From Dokdonella sp. (GTDB lineage: Bacteria > Pseudomonadota > Gammaproteobacteria > Xanthomonadales > Rhodanobacteraceae): a DNA stretch of 64,000 nt. A model generated the notes under the pieces. That model saw only the letters and a list, made by a program, of their open reading frames with translations. It ran no database searches and was not told the origin of the DNA. Position numbers and translations under genes: made by a program. The stretch covers positions 558,001 through 622,000 of the forward strand of contig JANQAE010000002.1 of the NCBI GenBank assembly GCA_024707225.1. Reading direction: 5' to 3'. Of this stretch, positions 1 through 13,922 are shown piece after piece (position 1 is the first letter of the stretch; every line of letters begins with the position of its first letter).

Positions 1-220
1 GCTCGCCGGCGACCCAGGGCACGATCGCCAGCGAATCGAGCAGATGCCGCGTGATCATCTCGCGCGGGTCGCGGACCGCGCTCAGGTTGTAGGCGCGGTT
101 CCAGCGGACCAGCAGGTCGATGTAGTCGAGCAGGCGTTCGACCGTCGCCTCCGCCAGATCGAGGCCGAGACGGGTCGCGCCGCCGGTCAGCAGTTGCCGC
201 AGCGGGTCGCGGGCAGGCAT
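1..220 (-). CDS. rsmG: 16S rRNA (guanine-527-N7)-methyltransferase, N-terminal part
   Basis: The gene starts at an ATG (218-220) and runs off the left edge, so only about 73 residues are visible. They match the N-terminal helical part of RsmG/GidB: a leucine-rich [12 protein letters not shown] stretch (residues 30-41), the YNLSAVRDP segment (44-52) and the family signature [11 protein letters not shown] (55-65). RsmG methylates G527 of 16S rRNA using S-adenosylmethionine. The SAM-binding Rossmann part lies outside the window. An SPFH gene lies upstream on the same strand, 89 bp away. Confidence 0.9.
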   Translation of the reverse strand, partial: MPARDPLRQLLTGGATRLGLDLAEATVERLLDYIDLLVRWNRAYNLSAVRDPREMITRHLLDSLAIVPWVAGE

Positions 221-309
221 GGGAAAGGCGAAAGCGGGCGCGCCAGTATCCGGGGCGGCGGCGGCAAAATCCAGCCGCGGACCGGCGAGGCCGGGACTCG
301 CAGTGCCGC

Positions 310-768
310 TCAGGCGGCGTCGGCCAGCTCGATGCGCGTGACCAGCAGGCCCTGGTCGCGCAGTTCGCGATTCAGCGACTGCTTGAGCCAGGCGCGCCGT
401 TCGGACAAGTCGTCCGGCAGCGCCGGCTGGTGCAGCAGCGCGCAGGTGCGATCGCGCAGCAGGTCGTCGACCTGCTCGATCACGGCGTCCGCACGCTGCG
501 GATCGAGGACCTGGAAATAGACCGCGCCGCGCAGGCGCTGGCCGTTGCTGGCGGCGTCCTCGAACGCGAGCGTGCTGCCGGTCAGGCTGATCTTGTGCGC
601 GACGCGCTCGACCAGCGGCACGACCCAGTGCGTGCCCGACTGCAGCAGGCGGATGCGGCCGTCCAGACGGCGCAGCGTATAGGCCTGGCCTTCAGGGATG
701 CGGCGCACCGAGAGCAGCGCGAGCACGGCGAGCGCCGCGAGAGATGTCCATACGAGAGGCGACAACAT
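310..768 (-). CDS. Small membrane-anchored SPFH/band-7 domain protein
   Basis: A 152-residue protein with one N-terminal membrane helix (about residues 4-20), followed directly by an SPFH-type core: the [17 protein letters not shown] start, a [12 protein letters not shown] segment and a C-terminal helical part. SPFH proteins such as HflK/HflC, stomatin and QmcA scaffold membrane microdomains or proteases. This one is much shorter than HflK/C or QmcA (about 300 residues) and lacks their long C-terminal coiled coil. The start has an AGGA-like ribosome site just upstream. The specific role is unknown. Confidence 0.7.
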   Translation of the reverse strand: MLSPLVWTSLAALAVLALLSVRRIPEGQAYTLRRLDGRIRLLQSGTHWVVPLVERVAHKISLTGSTLAFEDAASNGQRLRGAVYFQVLDPQRADAVIEQVDDLLRDRTCALLHQPALPDDLSERRAWLKQSLNRELRDQGLLVTRIELADAA

Positions 769-1210
769 GTCCTGTGTTCTCTGCTTCTATTACAACGAGT
801 TGCGAAAACTTCTTGAGGCGACTATATCAAAATGTGCCGTAACTGATCATAACACGACTTTAACAGTTTGACCGCCCAAGCCCTAACAAAAACTGAACAT
901 CGCCTGATCGGAGCTTGAAGATGCGCTCGGTCGTTGGCAGCGGCATTGCCGATTCGGCGCAGATCGCGCGTTTTATGAGCCGATCCGGAGGACGGTCCTG
1001 CGTATCGGGAGCGCCCGACACGTCCCGGCGCGAGCCGCTCGACGCGCGCATGGCCGGATGCTGCGACCTGCGTTCGCGCGGCGGGTTCCGACTTGACCGT
1101 CGCCGGCGCGCATCGCTTCAGATGCACCCGCCGCGCCAACTGCTCGCAGGTTCGCGAAGTGGACGATCAGCGCCCGGCGCCGACTCGGCGAGCGGACCTG
1201 CCCGGGCGGA
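769..1210. other. Intergenic stretch with an A+T-rich block
   Basis: No convincing gene. Short open frames here have arginine-rich, non-conserved translations. Positions 781-895 are clearly richer in A+T than anything nearby and lie directly upstream of the minus-strand SPFH gene, so they probably hold its promoter. On the minus strand there are TATGAT and TATAGT hexamers that could act as -10 boxes, but I found no well-spaced -35 partner. Confidence 0.4.
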
Positions 1211-5930
<4,720 letters not shown>

Positions 5931-6035
5931 ATGTGGGGTGCCGCATAGGCTGACCGTAGCAAGCGTGACAGTCAGCAAGGCTCGCCACTTAGCAAAGAAG
6001 CTTAAATTGCATGCACGCTACCAATGGAGGGTGCC

Positions 6036-6386
6036 ATGGAGAGTAAATCGCGCTTCTCGGGCAGGTTGGACGTATCAGATGACGCCTTCGTGCTTGTCGC
6101 GAAAGAAATTCTGATTTTCCCCAATGATCACATTGGCTTTATTTTCATTGGAGAGGATGGCGCCGGACCGTTTCGGTGTGAAGGCGTTGCGATATGGGCT
6201 GAATCTGCAAGGCGCTACGTAGCCAGCCAAGTCAAGATGGCATCTGCTCGCAGCGGTCGAGCTGACATCTTCTTCACGCGTATCGGCCGGATTGACGATC
6301 AAGCATGGGAGATCGAGGGAGTGTGGCAAGAAGATGGCCTCGTGGGCAGTCCCTGGCATTTCAGTGGCGAAGTCACTGCGCCCTAG
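6036..6386 (+). CDS. Hypothetical protein of atypical base composition
   Basis: A 116-residue soluble protein that I do not recognise. No membrane helix or signal peptide is visible. The sequence is acidic/aromatic and looks beta-rich, with stretches such as EILIFPNDHIGFIFIGEDG and a C-terminal SPWHFSGEV. I chose the ATG at 6036 because GGAGG sits just before it; an in-frame ATG at 6024 would add four residues. The G+C content is visibly lower than in all neighbours, and codons such as GTA, AAA and ATT are used freely. This suggests recent acquisition between aroE and the following gene. Confidence 0.6.
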   Translation: MESKSRFSGRLDVSDDAFVLVAKEILIFPNDHIGFIFIGEDGAGPFRCEGVAIWAESARRYVASQVKMASARSGRADIFFTRIGRIDDQAWEIEGVWQEDGLVGSPWHFSGEVTAP

Positions 6387-6417
6387 CACTGTCTCGCGGT
6401 GTGTCTAGGACGTCGCC

Positions 6418-6671
6418 ATGAATTGCCGCCCCGGCTGCGGTGCCTGTTGCATCGCGCCGTCGATCTCCTCGCCGATTCCCGGCATGCCGCACGGCAAGCC
6501 GGCCGGCGTGCGTTGCATACAGCTGACTGCAGACAACCGTTGCGCGATCTTCGGTAAGCCGGAGCGGCCAGCGGTTTGCGGTCGTCTGCAGCCGTCGGCG
6601 GCGATGTGCGGTGCCAATGCGCGGAGGCGATCGCGCACCTGCGGACGCTGGAAGCGGCGACGCGGCCGTAG
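6418..6671 (+). CDS. YkgJ-type cysteine-cluster (zinc/iron-chelating) protein, frameshifted
   Basis: The first 68 residues are a textbook YkgJ family protein: [20 protein letters not shown], then [18 protein letters not shown] and PSAAMCG, with all expected cysteines for metal or Fe-S binding. At about 6620 the frame breaks. Reading on in the shifted frame gives the family C-terminus [15 protein letters not shown] followed by TAG at 6669-6671. The span is one base short of a multiple of three, so a single missing base explains it. Unshifted, the frame runs to 6765 as arginine-rich nonsense. I treat this as one gene of about 84 residues with a sequencing or real frameshift. Function of the family is poorly known. 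Confidence 0.75.
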
Positions 6672-6881
6672 CGGAAGCCTCGCCGCCTGGGCGGGACTGC
6701 GGGCCCGTCGTCGTCGCGCATCTGCGCGTGGCGCGAAAGCGCGGCAGGCGGGCGCATTTGCCTGACCGCTCTCGTCCGCGCGTGAATCGGAATGTCGGCG
6801 CCCGCGAGCAGGGACACGCACCAGACCGCCGGCTCGATGCGGACCAATCTGTATCGCCGCTGTCCGGCCGTAATACTTGCC

Positions 6882-6909
6882 TTGACAACTAAACCGACGA
6901 GTTTAGAAT
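6882..6909 (+). promoter_or_regulatory. Sigma-70-type promoter of the MarR/efflux operon
   Basis: TTGACA (6882-6887) and TAGAAT (6904-6909) are separated by 16 bp, a strong match to the vegetative consensus. Transcription would start about 6916, only a few bases before the marR ATG at 6919, so the mRNA would be leaderless or nearly so. Confidence 0.75.
6889..6906. promoter_or_regulatory. Inverted repeat, probable MarR operator
   Basis: A perfect 6-bp inverted repeat CTAAAC-N6-GTTTAG lies in the spacer and first half of the -10 box of the promoter. Binding of the adjacent MarR protein here would block RNA polymerase, the usual autorepression arrangement for this family. Confidence 0.7.
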
Positions 6910-6918
6910 GCGCCGCCC

Positions 6919-7377
6919 ATGTGCTCCTCCGCTGCCACCTCGGCCGACGCCCATTACAGCCTCGGCTCGCTGATCGGCCAGACGCGCAGTGCGCTGGTCG
7001 GTTCGATCGAGCGGACGCTGGCACGCGGCGGCTTCGACATCACGATGTCGCAGTTCCTGACGCTCAAGCAGCTGGCCGCCAAAGGCCCGATGAGCGCCGG
7101 CGAGCTCGCGCAGGCGCTGCGCCATGATCCCGGCGCGATGACGCGCATGCTGGCCAAACTGGAAGCGAAGGGCTATCTGCGCCGCCAGCCCGATCCGCGT
7201 GACCGCCGTGCCCTGCGCATCGAGCTGACCGAAGTCGGCGCGCGGCTCTGGCAGGACATCCGCGCGGCGGCCGATGCCTGCATCGAACGCGCGCTGGTCG
7301 ATCTCGACGCGGCCGAGCGCGACCAGCTCGAAACGATCCTGCGGCGCATCCTGCACACGCTCGCGCACGAGTCCTAG
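6919..7377 (+). CDS. MarR-family transcriptional regulator of the efflux operon
   Basis: A 152-residue winged-helix regulator. The recognition region PMSAGELAQALRHDPGAMTRM and the wing KGYLRRQPDPRDRRAL (DPRDRR being the MarR signature) are clear, flanked by the dimerisation helices. It is the first gene of an operon with three efflux genes; the outer-membrane factor starts 21 bp downstream. By family precedent it represses its own operon until a phenolic or other toxic ligand binds. No ribosome site precedes the ATG, in line with the predicted near-leaderless transcript. Confidence 0.88.
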   Translation: MCSSAATSADAHYSLGSLIGQTRSALVGSIERTLARGGFDITMSQFLTLKQLAAKGPMSAGELAQALRHDPGAMTRMLAKLEAKGYLRRQPDPRDRRALRIELTEVGARLWQDIRAAADACIERALVDLDAAERDQLETILRRILHTLAHES

Positions 7378-7398
7378 CACTCCATCCGGACCCCTCTC

Positions 7399-8847
7399 AT
7401 GCGTTCCTCCTTCGTGACGCTCGTCGTTTCCGCCCTGCTGGTCGCGGGCTGCGCCAGCACGCAGGGCCTGCATCCGCAGGGCCGCCTGCGCGACCCGGAC
7501 AGCCTCGCCGCGCGGCGCAGCCTGGACGCGGTCGAGGTGTCGCCGGCCGCGTGGCCGCGGCACGACTGGTGGCGCTCGCTCGGCGATCCGCAGCTCGATG
7601 CGCTCGTCGACGAAGCGCTGGCCGGCAATCCCGGCCTCGAGGTCGCCGACGCACGCAGCCGTCAGGCGCTCGCACGCGTCGGCACGGCCGATGCCGATCG
7701 TCAGCCGAGCGTGGGCGCGCGCGCGTCCTCCTCGGGCCTGCGCATTCCCGAGACCGTGATCGAACCGCCGATCGGCGGTCACTACAGCGCGCTGAACTCA
7801 CTGTCGCTGAGCTTCAGCTACGGTTTCGACCTGTGGGGCGGCAAGCGCGCGGCCTGGGAGGCCGCGGTCGACGAGGCGCACGCGGCCGAGATCGACGCGC
7901 AGGCGGCGCGGTTGACGCTGTCGGCCAACGTCGCGCGCAGCTACGTGGAACTCGCACACGCGTTCGAGCGTGCCGACATCGCCGATCGCGAGCGCGAGCG
8001 TGCGCGGCACGCGCTGGATCTGACGCGTCAGCGCGTCGAGGCCGGCATCGACAGCGCATTGCAGCTGCGCCAGGCCGAGGCCGCGGTGCCGATGGCCGAG
8101 CAGCAGTGGCTGGCCGCGCAGGCGCGTATCGACGACGAGCGCATCACGTTGGCGGCGCTGCTCGGCGCCGGTCCCGATCGCGGTCTGACGATCGCGCGGC
8201 CGCAGCTGGCGGCACCGTCCTCGCTGCAGCTGCCGGGCCGGCTGCCGGCCGAACTGCTCGGCCGTCGCCCCGATCTGGTCGCGGCGCGCTGGCGCGTCGA
8301 ATCCACGCGGCACACGATCGATAACGCGCGCGCGGCGTTCTATCCGAATGTCGACCTCAGCGCCGCGGTCGGCCTGGCCGCGCTCGGAGGCGACGGTCTG
8401 TTCTCGGCGCAGGGCCGCTACTACCAGTTCGCGCCGGCGATCTCGCTGCCGATCTTCGACGGCGGCCGCCTGCGCGCGAACCTCGCCGGCGCCGACGCCC
8501 AGTACGACCTGGCCGTCGCCGAATACAACCAGAACCTCGTCGACGCGCTGCGCGAGGTCGCCGCGCGGATCACCGCGCTGCGCTCGCTGACGCCGCAGAT
8601 CGCGGCCGCGCGCGAGGCCGCGCAGACCGCGGCGGCCGCGCATCGGCTCGCCGAGGAACGCTATCGCAACGGCATCGGCAACTACCTGGACGTGCTGATC
8701 GTGCAGCAGCAGCTGCTGAGCGCCGAGCAACGCGTGGCCGACCTCGAGACGCAGCGCGTCGACGACGCGATCGCGCTGGTGCAGGCGCTCGGCGGCGGCT
8801 TCGAGGCCGACGCGCCGGCCCCGGCCGAGCCGGCGACCCATTCCTGA
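7399..8847 (+). CDS. Outer-membrane efflux lipoprotein (NodT/OprM-type OMF)
   Basis: A 482-residue TolC-like channel subunit. The N-terminus is a lipoprotein signal with lipobox LVAGC (Cys18). Two OMF repeats follow, rich in alanine-containing coiled-coil helices, with the SYGFDLWGG and PNVDLSAAVGLA beta segments and the RYRNGIGNYLDVLIVQQQ helix typical of the NodT family. It should connect the EmrA adaptor and EmrB pump to the outside. It belongs to the MarR-controlled operon. It lacks evidence for substrate, but EmrAB-type systems commonly export uncouplers, phenolics and hydrophobic drugs. Confidence 0.92.
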   Translation: MRSSFVTLVVSALLVAGCASTQGLHPQGRLRDPDSLAARRSLDAVEVSPAAWPRHDWWRSLGDPQLDALVDEALAGNPGLEVADARSRQALARVGTADADRQPSVGARASSSGLRIPETVIEPPIGGHYSALNSLSLSFSYGFDLWGGKRAAWEAAVDEAHAAEIDAQAARLTLSANVARSYVELAHAFERADIADRERERARHALDLTRQRVEAGIDSALQLRQAEAAVPMAEQQWLAAQARIDDERITLAALLGAGPDRGLTIARPQLAAPSSLQLPGRLPAELLGRRPDLVAARWRVESTRHTIDNARAAFYPNVDLSAAVGLAALGGDGLFSAQGRYYQFAPAISLPIFDGGRLRANLAGADAQYDLAVAEYNQNLVDALREVAARITALRSLTPQIAAAREAAQTAAAAHRLAEERYRNGIGNYLDVLIVQQQLLSAEQRVADLETQRVDDAIALVQALGGGFEADAPAPAEPATHS

Positions 8848-8878
8848 CGTTCCATCGCTTCCCGCAAGGACATTCTCC

Positions 8879-10075
8879 ATGAGCAGTCCGAACACCGAAG
8901 TCGCCGCCACGACGCAGCGCGGCCGCCGCCGGCGCCTCTTGTCGCTGCTGGCGATCCTCCTCGTCGCCGCCGGCATCGCCTGGGCCGCGTGGTACTGGCT
9001 GCACGGCCGCTGGTTCGAGCACACCGAGGACGCCTACGTGCAGGGCAACGTCGTGCAGATCACGCCGCAGACCGCCGGCACCGTGATCGGCATCGGCGCC
9101 GACGACGGCGACTTCGTGCGTCAGGGCCAGCCGCTGGCGACGCTCGATCCGAGCGATGCCGACGTCGCCCTGGCCCAGGCCGAGGCGGGCCTGGCCGCCA
9201 GCGTGCGCCAGGTGCGCGGCCTCTACAGCAACGTCGACAGCGGCCGCGCCCAGGTCGCCGCGCAGAAGGTCGCGCTCGATCGCGCGCGCGCCGACTTCCG
9301 GCGCCGCCAGGGGCTGGCCGCGAGTGGCGCGATCTCGGCCGAGGAGCTGGCCCACGCGCGCGACGCGCTGGCCGCCGCCGAGACCGCACTGGCCGCGACG
9401 CAAGAGCAGCTGGTCACGACGCGCGCGCTGGTCGACGACACCGTGATCGCCTCGCATCCGGACGTGCAGGCCGCCTCGGCGCGGCTGCGTGCGGCGTTCC
9501 TGGACCGCGCGCGCGTCGAGGTGCTGGCGCCGGTCAGCGGCTACGTCGCGCGGCGCAGCGTACAGCTCGGCCAGCGCGTGCAGCCCGGCGCGCCGCTGAT
9601 GGCGGTGATCGCGCTCGATCAGGTCTGGGTCGACGCCAACTTCAAGGAGACCCAGCTGCGCCACATGCGGATCGGCCAGGAGGTGGAGCTGAAGTCCGAT
9701 CTCTACGGCGGCGAGGCGGTCTTCAAGGGCCGCGTGCAGAGCCTGGGCGCCGGCACCGGCAGCGCGTTCTCGCTGCTGCCGGCGCAGAACGCGTCCGGCA
9801 ACTGGATCAAGATCGTGCAGCGCCTGCCGGTGCGCATCGCGCTCGATCCGGCGCAGGTCAAGGCGCACCCGTTGCGCATCGGCCTGTCGATGCAGGCGGA
9901 AGTGAACCTGCACGACCGCTCCGGCCCGGTGCTGGCCGAGCAGCCGCCGGCACAGGCGCCGTTCGCGACCGACGTCTACGCCGGCCAGCTCGGCGAGGCC
10001 GACGCGCTGATCGCGCGCATCGTGCACGCCAACAGCGCCGGCGCCCGCGACGCGGTCGCGGCCAAGACGCCCTGA
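8879..10075 (+). CDS. emrA: EmrA-type membrane fusion protein (HlyD family)
   Basis: A 398-residue periplasmic adaptor with a cytoplasmic basic N-terminus and one transmembrane helix (about 20-41). A lipoyl/barrel-sandwich domain follows (VVQITPQTAGTVIGIGADDG and APVSGYVARRSVQLGQRV), split by a long alpha-helical hairpin (about 90-200), then the beta-barrel with WVDANFKETQLRHM, a hallmark of EmrA. It bridges the inner-membrane MFS pump and the outer-membrane factor encoded beside it. AAGGA precedes the ATG. Confidence 0.93.
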   Translation: MSSPNTEVAATTQRGRRRRLLSLLAILLVAAGIAWAAWYWLHGRWFEHTEDAYVQGNVVQITPQTAGTVIGIGADDGDFVRQGQPLATLDPSDADVALAQAEAGLAASVRQVRGLYSNVDSGRAQVAAQKVALDRARADFRRRQGLAASGAISAEELAHARDALAAAETALAATQEQLVTTRALVDDTVIASHPDVQAASARLRAAFLDRARVEVLAPVSGYVARRSVQLGQRVQPGAPLMAVIALDQVWVDANFKETQLRHMRIGQEVELKSDLYGGEAVFKGRVQSLGAGTGSAFSLLPAQNASGNWIKIVQRLPVRIALDPAQVKAHPLRIGLSMQAEVNLHDRSGPVLAEQPPAQAPFATDVYAGQLGEADALIARIVHANSAGARDAVAAKTP

Positions 10076-10099
10076 CGCCCGCCGCCCGAGGATCCTCCG

Positions 10100-11649
10100 A
10101 TGAATGCCGTCGCCGCGCCGCGCCCGACGCCTTCCGCCCGGCCAGCGTCGGCCTGACCACGCTCGGGCTGTCGCTGGCGACCTTCATGCAGGTGCTCGAC
10201 ACGACGATCGCCAACGTCTCGCTGCCGACGATCGCCGGCAATCTCGGCGTCAGCGCCGATCAGAGCACCTGGGTGATCACCTCGTTCGCGGTCTGCATGG
10301 CGATCTCGCTGCCGCTGACCGGCTGGCTGACGCGCCGCTTCGGCGAGGTGCCGCTGTTCGTCGCCTCGACGCTGCTGTTCACGCTGGCCTCGTTCCTGTG
10401 CGGCATCGCGCAGAGCATGCCGATGCTGATCGCGTTCCGCGCGCTGCAGGGCGCCGTGGCCGGGCCGATGTATCCGGTCACGCAGAGCCTGCTGATCTCG
10501 ATCTATCCGCCCGAGAAGCGCGGCCAGGCCCTGGCGCTGCTGGCGATGGTGACGATCGTCGCGCCGATCGCCGGCCCGATCCTCGGCGGCTGGATCACCG
10601 ACAACTATTCCTGGCCGTGGATCTTCTTCATCAACGTGCCGATCGGCCTGTTCGCGTGCCTGGTCGTACGCAGCCAGCTCGGCGCGCGGCCCAAGCGCCT
10701 GGAACGGCCGAAGATGGACTACGTCGGCCTGTTCACGCTGATCGTCGGCGTCGGCGCGCTGCAGATCGTGCTCGACAAGGGCAACGACGAGGACTGGTTC
10801 GAATCGACCTTCATCATCGTCACGGCGCTGATCTCGGCGATCTCGCTGGCGGTGTTCCTGATCTGGGAGCTCACCGACAAGGAGCCGATCGTCAATCTGC
10901 GCCTGTTCCGCCATCGCAACTTCGCGGCCGGCACGACGGTGCTGGTGTTCGCGTACGCGGCGTTCTTCGCGATCAGCCTGCTGGTGCCGCAATGGCTGCA
11001 GCGCCAGCTCGGCTACACCTCGACCTGGGCCGGCTTCGCGACCGCGCCGATCGGTATCCTGCCGGTGCTGCTGTCGCCGTTCATCGGCCGGCACGCGCAC
11101 CGGTTCGACCTGCGCCTGCTCGCGTCGCTGGCGTTCCTGACGATGGGCGCGACCAGCCTGATGCGCTCGGGCTTCAATCTCGACGTCGACTTCAACCATG
11201 TCGCGACAATCCAGCTGATCCAGGGCATCGGCGTGGCGCTGTTCTTCATGCCGGTCACGCAGATCCTGCTGTCGGATCTGGCGCCCGGCGAGATCGCCGA
11301 CGGCTCGGGCCTGGCGACGTTCCTGCGCACGCTCGGCGGCAGCTTCTCCGCGTCGCTGACCACGTTCCTGTGGCAGCGCCGCGCCGAGGTCCATCACGCG
11401 CACCTGACCGAGCACGTGACCGTCTACGATCCGGCCGCGCAGCAGGCGATCGCGACGCTCGGCAACGGCGACCTGCCGCGCGCGGCAGGCCTGCTCGACC
11501 GCATGATCACGCTGCAGAGCTACCAGATCTCGTTCAACGAGGTCTTCCACCTGCTCGGCTGGGTGTTCTTCAGCCTGGTGCTGGTGCTGTGGCTGGCCAA
11601 GCCGCCGTTCGGCGCCAAGACCGGCGCGCCGCCGGGCGGCGGGCACTGA
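10100..11649 (+). CDS. emrB: EmrB-type drug:H+ antiporter (MFS, DHA2), frameshifted near the start
   Basis: A 14-helix DHA2 transporter of about 516 residues. Diagnostic motifs are LATFMQVLDTTIANVSLPTI (helix 1, motif D1), GWLTRRFGEVPLF (motif A), FRALQGAVAGPMYP and a motif C-like APIAGPILGGWITDN. The well-placed start, ATG at 10100 preceded by GAGGA, is in a different frame from the body. The frames join between about 10121 and 10135, and the span is one base short of a multiple of three. No ATG, GTG or TTG exists in the body frame before the ATG at 10186, which would remove half of helix 1. A single missing C in the CGCCCG run is the simplest explanation. Confidence 0.85.
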
Positions 11650-11710
11650 CCGGCGCAGCGGATGGCGCGGTCGTGCCGCGCTCGCGCCGCAGGTGCCGGC
11701 GGATGCCGCC

Positions 11711-13870
11711 TCAGCGCGCCGGCAGCAGCGGGGGACGCTCGGCGTACCAGTCCTTGGCGCCGATCAGGTGCAGATCGCGCTCCTCGTCGCGCAGCTCGAT
11801 GCCGAGCGCGAGCACGCCCCAGCGCAGCAGCAGGTCGCCGTACGCACGCGCGTCGGCGATGCGCATGCGCGCCTTGACGTCGAAGCGGTCGTTGGCGGCC
11901 TCGACATGGTCGAACACGATCGAATCGCCCTTGACCTGCATCTGGCCGGTCGCGCGCAGCCGGCCCTTGTCGGCCAGGCCGAGCACCCAGCGCGGATAGT
12001 CGCTGCGCTGCGCGAACAGCGTCAGCAGCAGGCCGATGTCCTGCATCTCGATCGAGGCCTGGCTGTGCAGCGACAGCGGCCGGCCAGCCACGACGTGGCC
12101 GCGCGTGACGCCGATCCGCGCCCACCAGCGCTCGCCGGCGCTGCGGCCGCTATCGAGCACCTGCACGCGGTCCAGGCGCAGCGTGCTGCCGTCCAGATCG
12201 AAGCGGCCGGCGGCCAGGTCGGCGCGCGTCAGGCGGCCGTCCAGATCGAAGTCGCCGGCGAAGCTGAGCCGGCCGAGCCGGACGCGGCCGTCGCGGCCTT
12301 CGACGCGGACGCGACCGGTCGCGATCTCGCCGGCGGCGTCGAGCGCCAGATCGCCGCTGAGCAGGCTGCGGCCGCCGAGCAGGCGCAGGTCCGCATCGGG
12401 CAGATACACGTTGAACGCGCGCAGATCGGGGACCTCGGCCTGCTCGAAGCGCAACTGCGCCTGCGCGGCGCGCACGCCGTCCAGACCGTCGGGTGCCGTC
12501 AGATCGATGCGCAGATCGCGGCCCTGGACCAGCGGCCGGTCGGGCGCGTCGGCCGCGGCGACGTCGAAGCGCTCGATCGCCAGGCCCACCTCGGCGACCG
12601 CCTCGCCGTCGCGTTCGACGACGCGGCCGTCGGCATGGGCGCGTCCGGCGAAGCGGTGGCCGGCCACGGTCGCCGCGACCGCGACCGCCGGCACCGACAC
12701 CGTGCTGCCGGGCCGCACGCGGCCTTCGCGGATCGCGAGCTGGGCCTGGATCGTGCCGGCGCCGTCGAGCTGCAGCCACGGCACGCGGGTCAGCCACGGG
12801 CCGAGCCAGGCCAGCGACTCGAACGGCCAGTCCAGCGCGATCTCGCCGTGCAGACGGCGCGCCAGCGCAGCCGCGTCCGGCGGCAGCGCGAAGCCGGTGC
12901 CGTCGAGCCTCAGATGGGCCTGCAGCGAGCGCGGATCCTGCGCATCGCGCGGCAGGTTCACGTCGAACGCGATCGCCTCCTCGCCGACCGCCAGCCCGAT
13001 CGTCAGCGTATTGGCGGCGTGGCTGCCGGCGCGGCTCGCGCGCAGCGGCAGCTGCGCGGCGAGCGTACCGCCCGGCACCAGTGCGCCGCGGTGCCAGGCC
13101 AGCCGCGTCTTCAGCGTGCCGGACTCGCTAGCCGCGTCGAAGCGGCCGGCGATGCGGCCGTCGGCGTCGAGGTCGACCGCCAGCGCCGGCAGTGCGGTGT
13201 CCAGATCGAGACTCGCCTCGGCCAGCATCAGCTTGGCCAGGCCGATCGCCTCGTCGGGCCGGTGCCGCGGCAGCGCGAACGTCGCCTCGGCGCGGCCGCC
13301 CTGCAGCAGGGCCTGCTCGCCCCAGGCCAGATCCAGCTCCGTCAAACGCGCCTCGGACCGGTAGATCTCGAGCGCGCCGCCGCGCAACTGCTTGTAGAAG
13401 CCGAAGCGCGCCTCGCCGTCGGCGCTCAGGCGGAGCGGGCCGAGGTCGACCTCGCGCAGGCCGTGCGCAACGATCCGATCGAAGCGCAGCGCCCAGGCGT
13501 CGGGGCGCGGCGGCGGCGGCAGCTTGTCCTCATCCGCGCGCCGGACCTCGCCGCTGACCTCGATCGCGTCGATCGACGTCAGCCGCAGCTCGCGCTGCAG
13601 CAGCGGCCACAAGGCGAGATGACCGTGGCCGCGCTTGGTCCGTGCGGTCCAGGCCACGCGGCGGACGTGGCCGTGCAGCTCGACGTTCCACAGCATTGCG
13701 CTGCCGGGCCACCAGGTGACGCCGTGCGACCACTGCATCGTGAAGCGGTCCGGCTTGCGATTGATCGCGGCCGGCCCGAACGAGGTGTTGAGGAAGAGGT
13801 TGCCGGCGATCCAGTACGCGCCGAGCAGAGCGAGCAGGGTCCAGCCGGCGCGCCGCAATGCGACCGGCAT
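11711..13870 (-). CDS. AsmA-like periplasmic protein with an N-terminal membrane anchor
   Basis: A 719-residue protein with one N-terminal helix (RAGWTLLALLGAYWIAGNLF). It is followed by a long, repetitive beta-rich periplasmic region with many short LxLDxxGxI/xRVxVEGRDG-type strands and acidic turns. This is the appearance of AsmA/TamB-like bridge proteins, which move lipid or control outer-membrane assembly. I cannot assign it to a named subfamily. The ATG at 13870 is chosen because the membrane anchor begins there; the frame is open upstream but overlaps the kinase gene. It lies 52 bp downstream of the kinase gene on the same strand and is probably co-transcribed. Confidence 0.6.
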   Translation of the reverse strand: MPVALRRAGWTLLALLGAYWIAGNLFLNTSFGPAAINRKPDRFTMQWSHGVTWWPGSAMLWNVELHGHVRRVAWTARTKRGHGHLALWPLLQRELRLTSIDAIEVSGEVRRADEDKLPPPPRPDAWALRFDRIVAHGLREVDLGPLRLSADGEARFGFYKQLRGGALEIYRSEARLTELDLAWGEQALLQGGRAEATFALPRHRPDEAIGLAKLMLAEASLDLDTALPALAVDLDADGRIAGRFDAASESGTLKTRLAWHRGALVPGGTLAAQLPLRASRAGSHAANTLTIGLAVGEEAIAFDVNLPRDAQDPRSLQAHLRLDGTGFALPPDAAALARRLHGEIALDWPFESLAWLGPWLTRVPWLQLDGAGTIQAQLAIREGRVRPGSTVSVPAVAVAATVAGHRFAGRAHADGRVVERDGEAVAEVGLAIERFDVAAADAPDRPLVQGRDLRIDLTAPDGLDGVRAAQAQLRFEQAEVPDLRAFNVYLPDADLRLLGGRSLLSGDLALDAAGEIATGRVRVEGRDGRVRLGRLSFAGDFDLDGRLTRADLAAGRFDLDGSTLRLDRVQVLDSGRSAGERWWARIGVTRGHVVAGRPLSLHSQASIEMQDIGLLLTLFAQRSDYPRWVLGLADKGRLRATGQMQVKGDSIVFDHVEAANDRFDVKARMRIADARAYGDLLLRWGVLALGIELRDEERDLHLIGAKDWYAERPPLLPAR

Positions 13871-13922
13871 CCCCGCGCTGCGCGGCCCGGCCGTCGTGCG
13901 GGCCGGGCCGGACCGCACGGGT

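Noticed and set aside
822-1139. Possible minus-strand gene of 105 codons upstream of the SPFH gene
   Set aside because: Composition is not protein-like, no ribosome site, and it covers the A+T-rich probable promoter.
11961-12020. Antisense transcripts or genes opposite the AsmA-like gene
   Set aside because: Long opposite-strand frames exist throughout because of the G+C-rich third-position bias; none has protein-like sequence.
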